A DNA stretch of 64,000 bases. Origin: Whalleya microplaca. Taxonomy: Eukaryota > Ascomycota > Sordariomycetes > Xylariales > Xylariaceae. The DNA lies in assembly GCA_022497155.1 (NCBI GenBank), contig MU385764.1, forward strand, positions 187,427 through 251,426, read 5' to 3'. The notes below the pieces were generated by a model. It was not told where the DNA came from. It worked only from the letters and a program-made list of their open reading frames with translations, and did not search any database. Of this stretch, positions 59,101 through 64,000 are shown one piece after another (the first letter of the stretch is position 1; each line of letters starts with the position of its first letter). The translations under genes and the position numbers were made by a program.

Positions 59101-62100
59101 GTCATCCTGAAACTCCGCGAGGAAAACAAGGAAGACATTCTCAAGGTTATACAAATCGTTTTGGCACACAGCCGTGTAGGCTCCAAAAACCATTTAATCC
59201 TGGCGCTTCTTGAAGAGTATCGCCCTAACAAGCCTAACGTTGGCAACATTGGTAAATATCTGAGGCCTGTTCTGCGCAAGCTTACCGACCTTGAGTCACG
59301 CCAGACTGCCAAGGTGTCTCTGAAGGCCCGTGAGATCCTGATCCAGTGTTCATTGCCATCTCTTGAAGAGCGGTTCGCTCAAATGGAGCACATTCTACGT
59401 TCTTCTGTCGTCGAGAACAAGTATGGTGAGACTGGTTGGGAGCACAGAGAGCCGAGCCTAGATGTGATCAAGGAGGTTGTCGACTCCAAGTATACTGTCT
59501 TCGATGTGCTGTCATCGTTCTTTGCACACGATGATCCGTGGGTCTGTACTGCTGCTCTCGAGGTCTACATTCGTCGGGCCTATCGTGAGTACAACGTCAA
59601 GCGAGTCGACTATCATTTCGATGAGACGGACTCGGCACCTGCTTTCATGGGCTGGGATTTCTCATTCCGCAAAGTCGCCAGTTCCGAAGTTGCCGTTCCT
59701 ATTCAGTCAGCGCAACCTTCTGTTCCCGGCACTCCCACCCAGGAGTTTGGTTTCAATCGCATCAGCTCTATCAGTGACATGACATACTTGAAAGGTCGCA
59801 CCGAAGAAGAGCCCACCCGCAAGGGTGTGATCGTGCCTGCTAAATATCTCGATGATGTTGATGAATTGCTTGCCAAGGCTTTGGAAACCCTGCCTACTCG
59901 GAAACGCGGCGGCGCTGGCCTTATTCCTGATCTTAGTGGCAAGCGTAAATCATTCCCCCAGACTCCCGATCATGAGGAATTGATCAATGTCATCAACATT
60001 GCCGTTCGCGATGCCGAATCCTTCGATGACCAGGAGATTCTCAGCCGCATTCAAGGGCTAATCGAATCCTCGAAACAAGACCTCATCGCTCACCGTGTCC
60101 GCCGTGTCACCTTCATCTGTGGCCACAATGATGGCTCCTACCCTGGCTATTATACTTTCCGTTCACCCGAGTATGTTGAAGATGATGGAATTCGTCACTG
60201 TGAACCCGCACTGGCCTTCCAGCTAGAACTCGGGCGTCTGTCTAAGTTCAAGATCTCGCCAGTTTTCACCGAGAACAAGAACATTCACGTGTACGAGGGC
60301 ATTGGCAAGGGTGTCGAGACTGACAAGAGGTACTTCACTCGTGCCGTTATCCGACCTGGCCGTCTTCGGGATGATATCCCGACAGTCGAATACCTAGTTT
60401 CTGAGGCTGACCGCGTCGTCAACGATATCTTTGACGCTCTAGAGATTATTGGGAACAACAACACAGATCTGAACCACATGTTCTTGAATTTCACACCAGT
60501 TTTCCAACTGAAGCCTGAAGAAGTCGAACAATCCCTCCAGGGTTTTCTTGATCGGTTCGGTCCCCGGGGTTGGCGCCTTCGTGTCTCTCAGGTCGAAATT
60601 CGTATTATTTGCACGGATGCGACCACGGGAACGCCGTACCCCCTGCGTGTCATCATTACCAACACCTCCGGTTATGTCATCCAGGTCGAGATCTATGCCG
60701 AGAGAAGGTCAGAGAAGGGCGAGATGCTCTTCCATTCTATTGGTGGCACCACCAGGATTGGATCAATGCACTTAATGCCTGTCTGCACGCCTTACCCTAC
60801 CAAGAACTGGCTCCAGCCTAAGCGATACAAGGCGCACCTGATGGGTACGCAATACGTGTATGACTTCCCAGAGCTGTTCCGACAAGCCGTCGAGAACACT
60901 TGGACAAAGACAGTCAAGCTCCATCCATCTTTGGCCGACAAGAAGCCTGCTCAGGGTGAATGTATTGACTACAGCGAGCTTGTCCTCGGCGACCACGACA
61001 AGCTGACCGAAGTTGCTCGTGAACCTGGAACCAACACCTGCGGTATGGTGGGCTGGGTTATCAACGCCCGTACTCCCGAGTACCCTAAGGGACGGAAGTT
61101 CGTGGTCGTTGCCAACGACATCACGTACAAGATTGGATCATTCGGTCCCAAGGAGGATCACTTTTTCAACAAGTGCACTGAGTTAGCTCGTAGCATGGGC
61201 ATTCCTCGCATCTACCTATCTGCCAATTCCGGTGCCCGACTCGGTGTCGCTGATGAGCTGATCCCCCACTTCAAGGTCGCATGGAATGATCCGAACAGAC
61301 AGGAGTCAGGTTTCAAGTATCTCTACCTAGATGCAGAGACCAAGAAGCGGTTTGAAGACGGCGCTAAGCGCGATGTCATCACCGAACCTGTCAGTGAGAA
61401 TGGCGAGAAGCGTCACAAGATCGTTGCCGTCATTGGTGCCGAAGATGGGCTTGGTGTCGAATGCTTGAGGGGCTCTGGTCTCATCGCTGGCGCTACCAGC
61501 CGCGCATACAACGATATCTTCACAGTCACCCTGATTACCTGCCGATCGATTGGTAAGTTTGTTCAACAACTCCCTAAAAGTGCTCAGCTAACATTCGACA
61601 GGTATTGGTGCTTATCTTGTGCGTCTTGGTCAGCGTGCTGTCCAGATTGAAGGACAGCCGATCATCCTCACGGGTGCTCAGGCTCTTAACAATCTTCTTG
61701 GTCGTGAGGTCTACACCTCCAACCTGCAGCTTGGTGGTACTCAGATTATGTACCGCAACGGTGTCTCCCACATGACTGCTAACGACGATTTCGCTGGTGT
61801 CTCCAAGATCGTCGATTGGTTGTCTTTCGTTCCTGCCTCGCGCGGTCTCCCTGTACCCATCACGCCCACCATGGACAGCTGGGACCGTGAGGTCATCTAC
61901 ACACCGCCAAATAAGCAGGCTCATGACGTGAGGTGGCTCATTGGTGGTAAGCAGGACGAGGACGGCTTCCAACCCGGTCTCTTCGACAAGGATTCCTTCG
62001 TTGAGACCCTCGGCGGTTGGGCCCGAACTGTCGTTGTTGGCCGTGCTCGCCTTGGGGGTATTCCCATGGGTGTTATTGCCGTCGAGACGCGAACCGTTGA

Positions 62101-63139
62101 GAACGTCACACCCGCCGACCCTGCGAACCCTGACTCCGTCGAACAGGTCTCCAATGAAGCCGGTGGTGTCTGGTACCCTAACTCTGCCTTCAAGACTGCC
62201 CAAGCCATCAACGACTTCAACTATGGTGAACAGCTCCCTCTTATGATCCTCGCAAACTGGCGTGGTTTCTCCGGTGGCCAGCGCGACATGTACAACGAGG
62301 TACTCAAATACGGATCGTACATTGTCGACGCCCTTGTCAAGTTTGAGCAGCCAATCTTTGTCTACATCCCACCGTTCGGCGAGCTGCGTGGTGGTTCTTG
62401 GGTCGTCGTAGATCCTACCATCAACTCAACTGCTATGGAGATGTACGCTGACGTTGAATCCCGTGCTGGGGTGCTAGAGCCAGAAGGTATCATTGGTATC
62501 AAGTACAAGAAGGACAAGCAGCTTGAGACCATGACCCGCCTGGACCCAACTTACGCTTCTCTCAAGAAGCAAGCTGCTGACAACAGCCTGAGCAAGGAAG
62601 AACTCGAAGAAGTCAAGGCAAGAATGGCAGACCGCGAGCAGCAACTTCTCCCGATCTACGCGCAGATCAGCATACAGTTCGCCGACTTGCACGACCGTGC
62701 GGGTCGCATGAAGGCCAAGGGTACCATTCGCGACATTCTCGAGTGGAAGAATGCGCGTCGCTTCTTCTATTGGCGCGTGCGCAGACGTCTCAACGAGGAG
62801 TACATCCTTAAGCGCATGGCCGCAGCCTCTGCTTCATCCAAGGTTACCGAGCCGAGCAGCGCTGCTCTCGACGAGAACCGCCAGCACCACCTCAGGCTTC
62901 TGGCCGCCTGGTCTGGCATTTCCAACTTCGACCGTAGCGACAAGGACGTGGTATCCTGGTACGAGGAGAACGCGCAGACTATCTCCACCAAGATAGAGCA
63001 GATCAAGTCGGACGCCGTCGCGCGCGAGATGGCCGGCCTCCTGAGAGGCGATAAGTCCGCGGCCCTCAAGGGCCTCAAGGATATGTTGCATATGATGCCG
63101 GTGGGCGAACGAGAGGAGATCATGAAGTTTTTGAAGTGA
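56108..63139 (+). CDS. acc1: Acetyl-CoA carboxylase, multifunctional cytosolic enzyme
   Basis: Exons 56108-56314, 56375-56640, 56703-61552 and 61602-63139 give 2286 residues, the normal fungal length (yeast Acc1 is 2233). Domain order: biotin carboxylase (about 40-560; [21 protein letters not shown]-grasp [28 protein letters not shown]); biotin carrier with [10 protein letters not shown], biotinyl-Lys at about 742; the long regulatory central domain; carboxyltransferase ([49 protein letters not shown]). The enzyme makes malonyl-CoA from acetyl-CoA, the committed step of fatty-acid synthesis. The central domain carries several SP/TP sites, as expected for phospho-regulation. All introns have standard signals; the frame is intact throughout, so the gene looks fully functional. 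Several antisense frames over 200 codons within it are shadows. Confidence 0.98.
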
Positions 63140-64000
63140 GATGTACATGTGTGACGGACTGGCCTGAATGAATGACTGTACTGGGGAACGACATGAGGCT
63201 TGTGATGGGGGTAAGGGAGGCTAGGGCGGAAGGGCATATACATAGACCGGGCGGAGTAAGGAGAGAGGACTACCAACCCCTTTTCGTGTATACAATATCT
63301 ACTTTTTTTTCGGTTGCTACGCTCTCAGTCTTTCGTCTGGTCTGGGTTCATTCACGGTTGGTTGGCGCTTGTGTCTGTATGTCTCGTCTGATGTCTTGGA
63401 TGAGGATGAGGATGACGATAAGGAGGATGGCGGTGAGACGGAAACTATATACCTACCTCGTGGTCTCTGATGGTGGGTTTCATAAAAAAGAGCCCTGGGG
63501 ATGAGATGAGATGAGGGATGCATGTACTGCTTTATACGAGATACTACTACTACGGGTGTTTGTGAATTGAAATAAGAATGAGGACGACGAGTTAAACAAA
63601 AGACTTGTGTTTCTTACTACGTACTGCTTAACTCGTTTGCTTGCGTGTTTGATTGAATCAAGTCTGACGTCTTGCCAATATGAGTCTCTGCTAAGGGTAG
63701 TAGGACTTAGACCGAGTGTCTGTACGTATGCTCTCTTGCGACTGACTAGTAAAGAGCTTCTACACGATATTGAATGAATGGGTGACCGAGGTTCGGACAC
63801 TTGACTAGAAGAGTTCAATTGATTTTAAAATGTATATATAGAGCGAGCGAATCTCCCAAGGCAGCTCACTAGCATCGAAGGTAGGGGGTTCGTCAGATAT
63901 GGTGTAGACAGGGCGGTGGTGATGATGATTATTGAGATGTGATTGTACTATGTTGCTGAACTATCTTGAATGCTTTTCTTGGATACCACAGCTATGAATG
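63140..64000. other. 3' flank of acetyl-CoA carboxylase
   Basis: AT-rich 3' UTR and spacer with T-runs, GATGAGGATGAG- and ACTACT-type short repeats. No further gene was recognised before the window ends. Confidence 0.5.

Noticed and set aside
57532..62203. Several antisense frames over 200 codons inside acetyl-CoA carboxylase
   Set aside because: The sense frame is an unmistakable carboxylase; antisense products have no family features.

Overview
The window is nuclear DNA of a filamentous ascomycete (Pezizomycotina, most likely Sordariomycete-like; I do not assign a species). The genes are split by short introns of about 40-290 bp with GT-AG ends and CTGAC/CTAAC-type branch sites. There are several Zn2Cys6 regulators, a QDE-1-type RNA-dependent RNA polymerase, HeLo-type proteins and long AT-richer spacers. 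Gene models below were spliced by hand from reading frame, splice signals and remembered family motifs; no database was searched.

Left part (0-21 kb), metabolism and regulation: the acidic 3' end of a gene entering from the left; a nickel/cobalt (NiCoT) transporter; a hairpin (MITE-like) element; two related Zn2Cys6 regulators transcribed away from each other (3.5-6.6 kb and 8.5-11.1 kb); then a DAL5-type permease and an amidase that diverge from a shared 835-bp promoter rich in GATA-factor sites, followed by a third Zn2Cys6 regulator. The permease, amidase and GATA-rich promoter together look like a small nitrogen-scavenging unit: uptake and hydrolysis of an amide under AreA-type control.

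Middle (21.8-38.2 kb), silencing and self-recognition: a full-length QDE-1-like RdRP (quelling/RNAi); then a small graveyard with a DUF3632-like remnant and a HeLo-domain gene broken by an in-frame TAG, lying head-to-head with an intact HeLo-like gene; an aldo-keto reductase; a LITAF-type zinc-ribbon membrane protein; and a secreted-type GH20 beta-N-acetylhexosaminidase.

Right part (39-64 kb), housekeeping: RIO1 kinase (ribosome maturation), an unidentified single-pass membrane protein, nudE (dynein/LIS1 cofactor) and the complete acetyl-CoA carboxylase gene (2286 codons). Between these lie two long gene-poor stretches (42.6-46.7 and 48.5-56.1 kb) with an LTR remnant, a diverged direct repeat and many simple repeats. 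I saw no tRNA, rRNA or CRISPR array.

The points most worth following are the broken/intact HeLo pair, the GATA-rich amidase/permease promoter, a 4-bp tandem duplication that shifts the splice donor inside the zinc cluster of the second regulator, and a long AUG-less open frame fused in phase to the start of acetyl-CoA carboxylase.
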